Shown here: one piece after another, positions 25,413 through 37,252 of the stretch
How the letters are laid out: the number at the start of each line of letters is the position of its first letter
Position numbering within the stretch: the first letter of the stretch is position 1
NCBI RefSeq assembly: GCF_016808095.1
Contig: NC_068976.1
Coordinates: 20,306,371-20,370,370, forward strand
Length of the DNA stretch: 64,000 bases
Source: Vigna angularis
Taxonomy: Eukaryota > Streptophyta > Magnoliopsida > Fabales > Fabaceae
Direction of reading: 5' to 3'
Translations under genes and position numbers: made by a program
The notes under the pieces: model-generated
What the model saw: the letters and a program-made list of their open reading frames with translations, nothing else
What the model was told of the DNA's origin: nothing
The model's database searches: none

Positions 25413-27279
25413 TTAACCATAGCACCGAATTGGATCATTGCAACCTTTAGCAGCAGATTGCCCAAAACCAAACCGACCCCCTTTCTCAAGGTACTGTTGG
25501 TGGTACTCCTCTGCTCTGTAGAACTTCTTGGCAGGAAGAATCTCGGTAACAATCTTCCTGTTCAGCTGCTTCTGCTGTTGTTCCACGGACTCCCTGGCAG
25601 CCTTCTCTTGCTCCTCCGTGTAGTAGTATATTCCAGATCTGTACTGAGTTCCCACATCATTCCCCTGCCACAGAAGACAAGATCAAATGGTAACTAAGTG
25701 CTCAAGAACTAGAATGTTCAATTCATGTGTGTGCAGCAGCATATCATTAGTTACCATATTTTTGGAAGTTCCTGTATGCATGGATTTGGATGAAAGAGTG
25801 AATCCAAGAAATAAAAGTATGCATGCATATTGAAATGGAAGATTTGAAAATAAATAAAATATATTGAAAGGGGGGAACAGAAGAGTTCTAACTTGGACAG
25901 AAGAAACAGAGGGTGAGACAATTATATCATAAAATTAACTATTTTAACTTTAAAATGAAAACTAAAAAATTGTGTGATCTCTACAGAAATATAAATCATT
26001 TTCCAGCCTCTGAGATCAACAGGAAAACATTGAAAAATGTCAGTGTTTCACACTTTTATAATGTCCCTACTCCAAACCCCTCCAAAGGAAAGAGAAATGC
26101 ATCACTCAACAAATACTTCTGGATATAAACCTAGGGATGCCAATTAGTTTATTTATCCACTGATCATCCAATCTATCCATGCCTAAATCCAATCAATCTG
26201 CACAATCATACAAGCAATACTAAATGGATTGGATCAACAACTATTACTAGATGTAATCATCCCTCATTTTAAAACGAATGAATTGTATATCTATCCATGA
26301 TAAGTTATTGATGGATGAGTAGGAATTTTTTAATTAAATAAGTCATGGATGATCGGTTTTTTATTAAGTAGTCAGACATCATAAGTGAACTAGAAAATTA
26401 TTTTTTACCCATCCATTTGAAACCAACTTAACTTCTCCAATCCTTCCATTTCACACCCTTGGTATCAACATCCGCAGAGAGCAAATAAAAGGTTACAATT
26501 GCCTAAACAACTATTACAAAGAGACCCCATGAATTTTATTTGACCCATATTACAACAGAATTTACAAAACAAGACTCAACTAGATATCAAAACATAAACG
26601 TATCTGTTAAATACTGGCAAGTGTCAACAAAGAGAGAACCTCTTATTCAAATCACCAAAGTCTAGATATATCAATCAGAAACCACTTTGACAACCTCCAT
26701 TTAATCAGAAACCAAAAACTTTATATTTACCTGTCTATTCAGAGTAGTAGGATCATGCCTAGCCCAGAACAAATCAAGCAGAGACTCATAGCTACAATTT
26801 TTGGGATCGTATTGAACCCTTACAACCTCTGAGTGATTTGTGGTCCCCGTACAGACATCTTCATAGGTTGGATTGTGCACAAGCCCCTGAGTGTAACCAA
26901 CCTCTGTCTTGGTCACCCCAGGCACTCTTTGGAAGGCCAACTCAACACCCCAAAAACAGCCAGCACCAAACTGGGCAAACTGCTGGCCTGCTGCTGGTAT
27001 GTCATCATCTGGACCCTGAGGAATGGATGAATCCAAGTTCTCTGGTGCCCTTGCGCTGCCAAATCCAAGTTTGTTCAATAGGTTCATGGAGGGCTTGTTC
27101 ACAGCAATGCTAGGACGAGTTTGGGAAAATAAGCCAGAACGCTTGACAGAAAACCTAGAAAGTGAGGGAAGGAACTTGGTTTTCGAAGGACTGGAGAGGG
27201 AAGAAGAAACAAACACTGAAAGGGAATTGGATGTGGTGGTATAGCTGCTGCTGATTGCTGCTAAGCATTTTAGTAGCAT
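25413..27279 (-). CDS. MSRA: Peptide methionine sulfoxide reductase A, plastid type
   Basis: MSRA reduces methionine-S-sulfoxide in proteins back to methionine and so repairs oxidative damage. Coding exons 27279-26731 and 25664-25413 (phase 0) give 266 aa. The first 60-70 residues are Ser/Thr-rich with few acidic residues, as in a plastid transit peptide. The catalytic loop [18 protein letters not shown] carries the nucleophilic Cys of the GCFWG motif. [14 protein letters not shown] and HDPTTLNRQ follow, then exon 2 with [13 protein letters not shown] and [10 protein letters not shown]. The C-terminus [10 protein letters not shown] carries two cysteines, one probably recycling. An in-frame TAG just upstream confirms the start. 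The intron (26730-25665) is 1.07 kb. A remote leader exon near 28.7-28.85 kb is likely. Confidence 0.93.
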
Positions 27280-28709
27280 GAGAATCCTTTTCTAGAATAA
27301 ATAACCAATTCAAAAATGCACTTGTATATATGAAAGAAACAAAGGAGCCACCAAATCAGGATGCCAAAACTGAAGTTACAAATTTCAACAAATAATCAAA
27401 AGCTTAAAACTTAATCTTGAATGACTTATGTTGATCCATACGGGGCTATCTGTTATTACTATAGCACATGGCGCCTGTATATTAGCAATGAAAAATGTTT
27501 TACACCGATCAAGGATCATTTGACTAATAAAACAATTATTCTCTAATATAACTACAAGGATGAATGACAAAAACAAACAAATTATACCATCCACCCATAC
27601 GTTCATATTGAGTGAGATCACAAATTTTATATAGGAACGAAAAGGGAAAACACAGTGGATGCCTTTGACTTGAACAAATATTTTCCGTTGTCATTTTGAA
27701 TTCTTACACATAATTACAAAAATATAATCAAATATTTACTTTGTTCCCCCATCCCAAGGACCAAATATAATTTATTGACCATCGAACGTGCAAAATTTTT
27801 ATAATTATGAAAATAAAAAATGAATGCAGAAAACGTTTTCTCAAGACTTAAACCAAACTCAAACTCCCACAACTATATATTCTAGTCCTAATCACATATA
27901 CTCTCCCTCTGACCTTAGGGATATTTTTATTATACCATCTGTATGTACGCGAATGACCCCAAGAATGGACCACGACTCCACAAGCTGCAGACTCATATAC
28001 AACTCTGCCTACTGTTCAACATTGATTTAACACTTGAAATTGCCACTCTATTTTATTCAAATTAAAAAATCAGCTGAAACTTTTCCTTTCATACATGTAG
28101 ATAAAAGCAAGTCTTTGTTACGAGATAAAGAAGTTATTTACGGTTTAACTATTAGCACTCACTTGGGGGAAGATAAAAAGACATACATAGTACTTTTATA
28201 AGCTTATTATTTCCGTCAGGCTAGCTGCGCAACAAATGGAAATTCGTATTGGGTCAAAGATTGTGATAACAAACAAATATTATATCTTCTTCATGCTCCA
28301 ATGCTTCACAGAAATTGGGAATTGAACCAGAGTCACTTACAACACAGTAAAATAAAATCAAACTCACGTGGCCCAGAATTTTTAATAGAATTGGGAACAT
28401 GAACATGAAGGAAATGTGTCCCCCAAATAGTAAATGAAACGAAATCCAATATCAACCCATACCTGCTCCACAAATTCTCATCTTCAACCCTTCAACAAAT
28501 TACTCGAATCAATCTCCAAACAATAACAATAAGAATAATAAAGACAACTTTTTTAACACTATAAAGAAAAATTGAACAGAAATTAAAAGAGCCCACGATC
28601 CCCTTTTTTCTTAAAGATTAAAGGGAAAAGGGTAATGGGAGAGATAGTTTTGAAAAAACAAGAGAGAACAAGTAACTGAAGAATGGAAAAAAAAAAAAAA
28701 AGAACGTAC

Positions 28710-28860
28710 CCAAGTGAGAGCAGAAGAGAGAGGAATTGAAAGGTGGTTGATGATTGAGAAAGAAGATGAGGATTTGATCACTGCAAAAGAGCGAGTCTTG
28801 ATGCTGAACTACTATGGTTTCTCTCTCTATTCTGGCATCCATGATAAAAAGACTTAAAAA
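28710..28860 (-). promoter_or_regulatory. Probable 5' leader exon of MSRA with an upstream ORF
   Basis: A CT-rich, exon-like segment on the minus strand ends in a GTACGT donor at 28709. A TTATTCTAG acceptor lies just before the MSRA start (exon would resume at 27291), giving a leader intron of about 1.4 kb. The segment contains an ATG at 28842 followed by 44 open codons. With this splice the upstream ORF runs past the MSRA start in another frame and stops inside exon 1. Inferred; it depends on the splice and on a start site upstream of 28842. Confidence 0.4.
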
Positions 28861-28869
28861 CCCCTCCTC

Positions 28870-31800
28870 AAGTTAACGCAAAGAACGGATTAACTCTTTA
28901 AAGGTTAAAGGATAAGCATGTCATTTCAATGCAAAATCACATGAAATCCCTTCACGTAGCGTCTAGAATATTACAGAAATTAGTGCATGTAAGGGCTACA
29001 CGTCATGAGATACCATTCATATATTTTTTCACGTTTAAAGTAAAACTTTGAATAAAATTATATATGAAGTGAGAAATTTAAATATATTTACTTTCTATTA
29101 AATTAATTAAAATACATCGTATAGTAATATTGTTTTCCATGTTGTTGAATAATTTGAACCAATTTTATTGTAATTTATTTTGGAAATTAATATAATTGTT
29201 ATTACTAATATAAAAGATTGGATTAGGACCATGTAAAGCTAATAGTGGATTACTACGGGCGTGTAAGTTTAGCCCAATTGAACTAGAAAAAGGCTATTTA
29301 CTTCCCCCACCCCCAATTATTAACTGCACCCTATAATAATAGGAAAAGACTGAAACCCTTTCACACATCTTTCACAACATAATCATCACTGTCAGCTCCA
29401 CTGTCGCAGTACAGTGCTACTGCAGAGAAAAAATTATTTAATGGACATTACTAAAGACTTAAATAAACAAAATTTACAAAAATTATGACTTAATTGAAAA
29501 AATATATAATTAAAAAACTTAATGAAACTGGAATAAAATTGTATTTAAGTCTTTCCAGAGTATATAATTCGAAAATCAATTCATAGAAGATGAAATAGTC
29601 ATATCCAAAACTTGTGTAGGTATCCGAAGAAATAGGGGTACAATAAGTAAAAGCCCTAGAAAAATGTAGAGAAAATGATTTAAAAAAAACAGAGAAAGCT
29701 TCTATTTTCATTTAAACATGCATGAAAGAGTCACAGAATCTTGGTAATACCTTTTAACTTTTACTAATTAATATTTCCTTAATTCATAATTAAGGAAAAT
29801 TAATTAGCTTTTATTAATTTAAATACTAACTCGAGTTTTATGCAAAACATGTCATATTGATTTAAATCTGAAGCATGCAATTCAGTCTAAAAAGTTGTGA
29901 CATGAAAGCCAAGTCAAAATAATATTTTAGCAAAAGAATACAGCCAACTGCTGCTATATTGAGACTTAAGTAGTCAAAGTGAAGATAGTGGTCAACGTTG
30001 AACAAATTAAAAAATACATATTTAAACTTCATAAACATTAGTAACATCCAAATGAAAAAGTTAATCACAAATTATATAAGGAATGAGTTAGGTTACTCAT
30101 TCCAAGTTCAAGAAGTAATCCTATAAAGCTAAATATTCTCTTTTAAGATTTTTTAAGATTACATTTATCTTTTATTTTATATATACTATTATTTAATTAT
30201 CTTAATTATTTGAAAATTATAGGATTTTCGTTTATTACATCAATAACTTTTCACATGTTATTTATTATTTATTGAAAATAATATTTTACATTAACTTTAA
30301 TAAAATGCATTAACAAAATATATTTTATATCTTCTTCAAATTTTTAATATATTAAGATTCTTTCTTGCTTACTATCGTTTAGTCAAACTGAAAGTTACGT
30401 GTAAAAGGCACAAGTCAGTGAGAATATGATAGTTTCAACAATAAATGTGTAATGAATATAATTAACTTATCATCATATCTCAAACTTGTATTTATAGATT
30501 TTAAAATAAGTTTCAGATTAACATGGATTGATAATAATCTTACTTAGTTTTAATGTAATTATTATTAACCTTAATCTCCAATCAATATCCAATTGATTCC
30601 TTTGGGATTTCAAACTAACACAACCATTTAATTTACTTAAAACCAAAGAGTCATACTATACAAAATATTTTATGATTTAGTTTGAAGATGTATAATAGTT
30701 CAGAAAAAAAAAGTTGACCTAAAGCATTATACATTGCAAAATTTGTAATTATCTTGAATTTTACTTTATGTAGTTGTGCACTTTTCTAGCAGAAGAAAAT
30801 CGTGTACGCTTCATAGTGTACCTTAAATATGAAAGTTTTGGAGATTCCTTTCGTTGCCGTTTCAACGTGGTGTCCTTGTAGAAACTTAATTGCTTTTTTA
30901 TATGGTTAAACTCGAAACACGATTGCATGTTATCGATTTTGACTATTTCTTTCTTTATTACTGAACATATTTTCCACAAAAGTCGTGTAAGGACTATATA
31001 ATACCCTTAACAAAAAAAAGTGCGTTTGGATGAGCAAAATAGGAATCAATTGCACATGAAAAAAAGGTATCCAAACAGCACCTTCAATCATAGATTCCTT
31101 TCCCTATCTTGTGTTCACACTTCACATGGCTACTTTCATTTAAAAAATGTCCTTCCATTTATCCCTTTCATACCTAAAACCTACCAATTAGTTTAGCTTT
31201 ATGGTCCCACCATCTATGTTTTCATCAACTTGTTATATTTATTAATAACACATTTCATTAAAATATGTCATGGAACATCAAATTTTGTTAAAAATCTCTT
31301 CAAATAAAATGATCTTTACCAATAAAAATAGAAATAAAAACCCAACATTAATTTAATGTGATTTAAAAAAAAAAATACAAAATTCCTATAAACATACTCA
31401 GTATTTTTTTTTATCAAAAATTAAAACCTTTCAATGATACATAATTATCCAAATCTTTCTTGCATCCAAAATACTTACTGAATTGGAATCATTACTCTCA
31501 AATTAACTTTTTATTTTTATAATAACTTTTTTCTACTTTTTTTTCTTTCTAATATAATGTGAGATTTCAGTAAATATTCATAAATAACCAACAAATTTTA
31601 ACTCCTGCAATTTACATAAATTTTAAATTATTTCCTTTAAATCATCCTTTCTCTATCTCACACACAATTAAAAATGATGAAATTAATATAAATAGAAAAG
31701 GTTGGATAGATTCCGAACCAAAGTTCTGTTCACACCTGAAACTTTGGATTGAATATTTCATAGCTGGCAGCATCAAAGTAACAGTGTTATTTCGTTTGAA

Positions 31801-32020
31801 GGGTTTGACTTTTGCTTTGAGGCTATTCATGATCAGCACAATTTACAAAACTTGGATAAATTTCTTTAATTATTTTAATAATATTAATTTTAAACTTTAT
31901 GTTAAAAACATTAATGCACAATTATAATTTTGATTAAAAAATATTAATATTAAGCCGAAGTTGCAATGTGATCCCGTAAGATGCTGCGTTTAAGTCCGTT
32001 GAAGTCAAAGCGGCCCACAC
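28870..32020. other. Gene-free AT-rich spacer
   Basis: No gene is seen. It contains a near-perfect hairpin with arms of about 20 bases (29764-29807) and a 62-base inverted-repeat unit (31020-31081). The rest is AT-rich with poly-A/T runs. Confidence 0.55.
29764..29807. repeat. Hairpin-forming inverted repeat
   Basis: Arms CTAATTAATATTTCCTTAAT and ATTAAGGAAAATTAATTAG pair around a loop centred on CAT, with a single-base bulge. No element boundaries were recognised around it. Confidence 0.7.
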
Positions 32021-32063
32021 TTGCCACGTATGAAATCCGACGTGGCCGTTTTCATTTTTCACA

Positions 32064-32076
32064 TTTATATATATAT
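32064..32076 (+). promoter_or_regulatory. TATA box and upstream ACGT/W-box motifs of the small MGNC gene
   Basis: TTTATATATATAT lies 65-77 bases before the start codon at 32141. Just upstream (31990-32050) are GAAGTCAAAG, which contains an inverted TTGAC W-box core, and two ACGT cores (CCACGTATG and CGACGTGGC). This arrangement suits a stress- or defence-responsive promoter, but responsiveness is only inferred from motifs. Confidence 0.5.
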
Positions 32077-32140
32077 GGGCAATCATAACACCAACCTCTT
32101 ACCTTCATCTTTCTCTCCGATTCAACACCTAGAAAAAAAA

Positions 32141-32407
32141 ATGGGGAATTGCTTAAGGCGCGAGGGTTTCGCCGCCGCGGAGGAGGAGTGGGAGTGGGAG
32201 GATTTTGCGGCGGAGAAGTGTTCTTACGGTGGTGATAGGAAAGCGACGAGAGAGGTAAAGATAAAGATCACGAAGAAACAGTTGGAGGAGTTGGTCGGTA
32301 AAGTGGAGGTGAAGGAGTTCAGAGTGGAACAGGTTTTGGCCCAATTCATCAATGAATCGCTAGAACGGCCATGGAGGCCTGCTCTTCAGAGCATTCCAGA
32401 ACATTAA
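32141..32407 (+). CDS. Small MGNC-type plant protein, probably N-myristoylated, function unknown
   Basis: Single exon, 88 aa. It begins MGNCLRREGF: Gly2 fits N-myristoylation and Cys4 fits palmitoylation, so membrane attachment is likely. An acidic, Trp-containing stretch follows (EEEWEWEDF). The conserved-looking core is VKIKITKKQLEELVGKVEV, then FRVEQVLAQFI, then the tail RPWRPALQSIPEH. I recall similar small uncharacterised plant proteins with the K-I-T-KKQLEEL-x-G-K-V motif. An upstream ATG at 32021 is in frame, but it lies ahead of the TATA box, so 32141 is preferred. No partner gene nearby. Confidence 0.8.
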   Translation: MGNCLRREGFAAAEEEWEWEDFAAEKCSYGGDRKATREVKIKITKKQLEELVGKVEVKEFRVEQVLAQFINESLERPWRPALQSIPEH

Positions 32408-34746
32408 TAAATGTACTTTGGTGGATCCATGGAGCAGTGAATCGGGTCTGATCTTGGTCCAATCCTTCCATACATACACACTTTTAGGGTTTTGTTTTCT
32501 CCTTCTATGGGAATCTTAATGTAACTCATAATTTTTGCTTTCTTTTCTGTAAATATATATTTGATCATTCAGAACATCTTTGCAATCTTGATTTTCTTTC
32601 CTTCTCTCTATCAATTCAATATTGTAATTAATCACGAGGTTATTTTATAATTATTATTTTTTTCCTGATAATAATGTTTGAGCATGGCAACTGTTTGATA
32701 AAATTCCGTGACACTGCTCCACCTACTAGTGGCCAGGGTGGCAGCCACTTTCATTCTTCAACTTTGATTGATGAGTGGCGTGAATGGTTCTGAGATTCGC
32801 TTTCAGAATTTGTCACCACCAAATTGGAGTAGTTTAATGATATTAGTCACAGTAATAGCAGCATTGAAGTCCACGACATTGGAGATTTGTAGTTTATAAA
32901 AAAAGCTTGGTGAGATCTTCGAAAAGCATGAAAGTAAAAAATATGTGTTTTCTAATTATGATAGACTTTGACTGTGTTTACCATTTGCTCCAAAAAGCTG
33001 ACTTATTATTTTAGAAATGTTGTGTGGCGTTACGTTAAAGGCTGGATGATTAACAAAACATTTTCTTTAATTAATGGCATTGTTCAAACTCAAGAATTTC
33101 TTCACCTGGTTAAGTTTTTCAGCAAACAATGAAAAGCTATCACTTTCAAGATACGTTGTCTTGTGTTATGTTACTCACATATGGTTCATCTTTGAATTGT
33201 TAAAACACTTTTACAATGGCTGCAATTGGTAGACATACGAAGAAGATTATGAAGTTTTACACTGAAAAAGGTTCCAAAAATCATGGGGCAGACAAATCTC
33301 TTTGTGGTCACTATTGAAATTTGGTGGTTGATGAATAATGATGAATTGGTGAGAGATTTGTGGATAGAATAACATCTCAAATTCTGAGTTCACACTGATC
33401 CTAACCTAAGTCCAACCACCAGTGTTGTCTTCTACTCTGCCGGCACTACTTCAATCTTTGAAATATGGCTATTATTATAACATCCTTCAAATTGTCAATA
33501 ATGTACCCAACTTTAAAATAATTAATCGTTAAATCATAACTCTGACTGTGAATTATAATTTGGATTATCAATCATCAATTTAATGAGCAGATAATTATAG
33601 TTCAGAATCTAGAAAATCATATATTATACTAGATGATCAATCATTACCTCAACGAATAAACTACTAAATCTGGACAGTCATGCATTATATCGAATGGTCA
33701 ACCACTAATATGATGAACAAGTCGTTGAGCTTAGACGGTCACTAAAAAGGTCGTTTGGTCTTATATCAGACTGATCGAACTAAACAAGTTCAAGGAAGAT
33801 CAATCCTAAAACTATTTAACTCAAATTACTAACATTTTGATAGTAATTAAGCCAATTTTAATTAAAAGTCCACCACAAAACTTATAAATAAATATTTGAG
33901 ATAAAAAGGTAAGTTACACATATTAATTACAATATTTATTTCTATTTGTTTAAGTTAAAGTAACTTTAACATCGAAGTATCTTCTAAAATAAAGAGAAAG
34001 CATTCAAATGACGAATTAGAACCTTGGACAAAAACATTGAAAATTAGACGTATGACATTGATCTCACACCCCAAACAATTACCATTTTAAGATTATAAAT
34101 AAAAATAAAAATTTATTTAATTTAAAAATAAGTTTCATATTATATTTCAATTTCATCTTATAATATTCTCTTATTTTACTTAATTGACATATCATCCCGT
34201 CACATATTCAAAAATATAGATGAAGAGGTAGGTTAGTTTCAAATGACAAATTATTTGAAACAATTTTTGTGGTGTTAAATATTTATTTTGTTGTGCAATT
34301 ATATTAATATTTCAGTGGTTTGGTTTGTATGACGTTCATCTGGCATATATATTATCTCATCAATACGTCACTCTTTTGATCTCAACACTAGTGATATTAG
34401 TCATCTTCAGATGAGGTATATATAAACTGCTATTGAAAAAGATGTTGCATTTATCTTCATCTATTTGCATTATGTAAATGACCAATAGGAATATATCACT
34501 GCAATTTGCAAAGATTGAATCATTATTTATTAGTATAAAAACGTTGACAGATGTGTGTATAATTAAACTATTTTCAAGATGAAATGTCGCTAAAAATAAA
34601 AACAAATAACACGTACATGATGTGATAAACTTTGTTTAAGCGGTTGTGGATGATAGTTCAAAAGAGTCAAAATCGTTTCAATATTAAATGTTTTAGTTAT
34701 AAATAATTTTGTTATAAACGAATTTTATTATTTTAAAACATATCAT
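32408..34746. other. Gene-free spacer
   Basis: The first 150-200 bases are likely 3' UTR of the small MGNC gene. A stretch at about 33480-33900 has repeated GATCAAT/GGTCAA phrases and looks like degraded repeat DNA, but no termini were found. The rest is AT-rich. Confidence 0.5.
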
Positions 34747-35079
34747 TGTTGGAAAAAAATGTGACCCACACAAACAATAATACTCTTCATTTCATTGGAG
34801 TTACTTTTCATTGAATCTTGGTAACCTTAAAATAGGTACAAATAGGGTTTTGGGTCAAGTACAAATAATAAAAACTAACAATAGAATATCAACTATCTTA
34901 AAATTTAATCTATCTCTATCTTATATCAATAAAATAAAATAATATTCTCCTAAATAAAAGGAAAATCAAAACTATCTATATCTATTTTATCTCTATAAAA
35001 ATCAAATCAAATATTACTAAACCCAAAACTAATAAAATAAGATTTTAATGAATCCCTAAAATTTAAGTTTATCCCAACA
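34747..35079 (-). repeat. 3' LTR of the copia element
   Basis: 333 bases, plus-strand start TGTTGGAAAA and end TATCCCAACA, with TG...CA ends. It is the partner of the LTR at 36912-37252. Confidence 0.93.
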
Positions 35080-35090
35080 AACTCCCCCAT
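35080..35090 (-). other. Polypurine tract of the copia element
   Basis: ATGGGGGAGTT on the minus strand lies immediately inside the 3' LTR, the usual place for the plus-strand primer. Confidence 0.8.
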
Positions 35091-35132
35091 AAACTTAAAT
35101 TCTTCCTTCCTTCAATCGGCTTTCCATGTGCA

Positions 35133-36806
35133 TCATCCCACACCGGGTTTGCATCTTCTCTCCAAGATTTTCAACTCTAGTTCATACAACCGGTTCTTCT
35201 TTGCTTTTACCTGGGTTGTTAGACGACCATGCTTATCCTTTAAATACAATACCTGGTCCTTCATAAAAACTGAATTACCTCTTTCAATTATCTGACCCAT
35301 GCTTAAAATATTGTTCTTCAGCTCCGAAACATAGTAAACATCCCTAATCTCTCCAACTCGTCCATTCTTCTGCATATGTCGGATTGTTCCACGCCCTTTC
35401 ACGGTCACCTTGGAGTCATCTCCGAAAGACATAAATTTGGCTTCCACCTTGGTGAGTTTATAAAAAAAGTTCTCGTTTCCACACATATGATTGCTTGCCC
35501 CAGTATCTAGATACCATACCGAGTTGGTAGAAATCTCATCAGCCTTCATCTCTTCTTCATCTTCTTCTTCCCTATTTTTATCTGGTTCATGAACGCTATA
35601 TGCTTTCTCTTCCTTTTCAAGAGCCGCCTTCTTCAGCTCCCCAAGCTCAACCCTCTGTTCATCTAGAAGCCTCCATATCCGTTGAATCTCTTCATCTTTT
35701 TGTTTAAGTTCTTTCTCCAGATTTTCCTTCTCCATAATTGTTGCATCCTTTATCAAGATCACTTCATCCATTGTTGGGATCAGGCTCTCCATGTCCATTG
35801 CATCCAAGCTCTTTACCAGTAATAATTCTTCTGCATCTTCAGTAAGGAGATTCGTCTCCCCCTTTGTCTCGGTCTTGCAATACTTTGCAATATGGCCTAC
35901 CTTACCACAATTGTAGCACTTGCTTGATCTACACTCATTTTCATAGTGGCCATACTTGCCACACTTAAAACATTCAACTCCTGACTGATCTCCTCGGCCT
36001 TTCTCTCGTCCTCGATCACGCCAATTCTGCTGACCGGTTTGCTCTTCATTATCATTCTCAAAATTACCTCGGCCACGTCCACCTCGTCCTCGTCTGCCTT
36101 GCCCTCTGCCGCCAGGATCTCAACTCTGAGTAATCCGAGATTTATTCGAGTCAAACTGTACATGTAGTAATTGATCGTTGGGTTCCCTCTTTTTCTTTTT
36201 CTTCCTCAATTCGTGGGCTTTTAATGACCCAGCTAACTCCTCCACAGTGAGAGTTGACAAATCCTTTATTTGTTCAATGGTGACCACGATACTTTCAAAA
36301 TCATCCGTCAGATTTCTCAAGATCTTTTCTGCAACCCGGTTAGGAGGAACCTCTTCTCTGTTCATTCTGAGTTGGTTAGCCATCTTCTGCACTCGAGTTA
36401 TAAACTCGGCAACTCCCTCATTTTCATCCACCTCCATATGTTCAAACTCTCTTATGAGAGCTTGTACTCGGACCTGCATCACGCGAGTATCTCCTTTGTA
36501 TGCCACCTTCAGAATTTCCCATGCTTCTTTTGCTGACTTTGCATTAGCTATTTTCTCGAATCCAGATTCATCCACTGCATTATACAGAAAGTATAAAGTC
36601 AATCTGTCTTTCACTCGTGTCTTTTTCATTGCAGCAATCTGGTTCACTGTCTGATGCTCATCATTCGTGGGTTCATTGTACCTGTCCTCCACTATGTCCC
36701 ATACATCTTGGGATTCAAGAAGAACCTTCATCTGCAAAGACCAATTGTCGTAATTGGTATTTTCCGACAATTGTGGCATACTCATCCCATTGACTACCTT
36801 TGTCAT
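35133..36806 (-). pseudogene. Copia gag-protease reading frame interrupted by one in-frame TGA
   Basis: One frame runs from the ATG at 36806 to the stop at 35133, broken only by TGA at 36122-36120. The part before it is a Ty1/copia gag (UBN2-type) with YDNWSLQMKVLLESQDVWD and MKKTRVKDRLTLYFLYNA. The part after it has an RG-rich stretch and two CCHC zinc knuckles (CFKCGKYGHYENEC and CYNCGKVGHIAKYC, about 35973-35889). A charged coiled segment and the aspartic protease motif WYLDTGASNHMCG (near 35515) follow. The frame ends shortly after NRLYELELK, where a pre-integrase region would normally continue. The stop would separate the capsid part from the nucleic-acid-binding part, so the copy is probably inactive. 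Confidence 0.88.
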
Positions 36807-36898
36807 CTCTTACAAAAAAATCAAGCACTCACTTTTTCTCTCACAGTGTTTGACTCTCTCCTCTCTCTTTTTCTCTCTCTCGGTACTCAGAGCATAAA

Positions 36899-36910
36899 GC
36901 TCTGATACCA
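36899..36910 (-). other. Primer-binding site complementary to initiator tRNA-Met
   Basis: TGGTATCAGAGC on the minus strand, one base inside the 5' LTR. This is the classic plant retrotransposon primer site. Confidence 0.93.
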
Positions 36911-36911
36911 C

Positions 36912-37252
36912 TGTTGGGAAAAACGTGACCCACACAAATAATAATACTCTTCAATTCATTGTGGTTACTTTTCATTGAATCTTGGCAACCTTTAAATAGG
37001 TGCAAATAGGGCTTTGGGCCAAGTACAAATAATAAAAACTAACAATAGAATATCAACTAACTTAAAATAAAATCTACTTAATTTATCTCTATCTTATATC
37101 AATAAAATAAAATAATACTCTCCTAAATAAAAGAAAAATCAAAACTATCTATATCTATTTTATCTCTATAAAAATCAAATCAAATATTACTAAACCCAAA
37201 ACTAATAAAATAAGATTTTAATGAATCCCTAAAGTTTAAGTTTATCCCAGCA
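36912..37252 (-). repeat. 5' LTR of the copia element
   Basis: 341 bases, plus-strand start TGTTGGGAAA and end TATCCCAGCA. It is slightly longer than the other LTR because of a small insertion (about 37076-37085). Confidence 0.93.

Larger units (their letters stand above)
34747..37252 (-). mobile_element. Short Ty1/copia LTR retrotransposon carrying only gag and protease
   Basis: Two direct LTRs (34747-35079 and 36912-37252) flank about 1.83 kb. Read on the minus strand the order is 5' LTR, primer-binding site, gag, zinc knuckles, protease, polypurine tract, 3' LTR. Integrase, reverse transcriptase and RNase H are absent: the frame stops at 35133 shortly after the protease and the polypurine tract follows. 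Intact copia elements are usually near 5 kb. It is either a deletion derivative or a non-autonomous lineage that moves with proteins made elsewhere. The LTRs differ by about 20 positions plus a small indel by eye, so insertion is not very recent. ATCAT flanks both sides, with one extra A on the right. Confidence 0.92.

Noticed and set aside
36120..36122. Programmed readthrough of the gag TGA
   Set aside because: No recoding context was recognised, and copia elements normally keep gag and pol in one frame without a stop. A private nonsense mutation is simpler.
36178..36654. Plus-strand 158-codon open frame
   Set aside because: Antisense to the copia gag reading frame, which has clear domain motifs.
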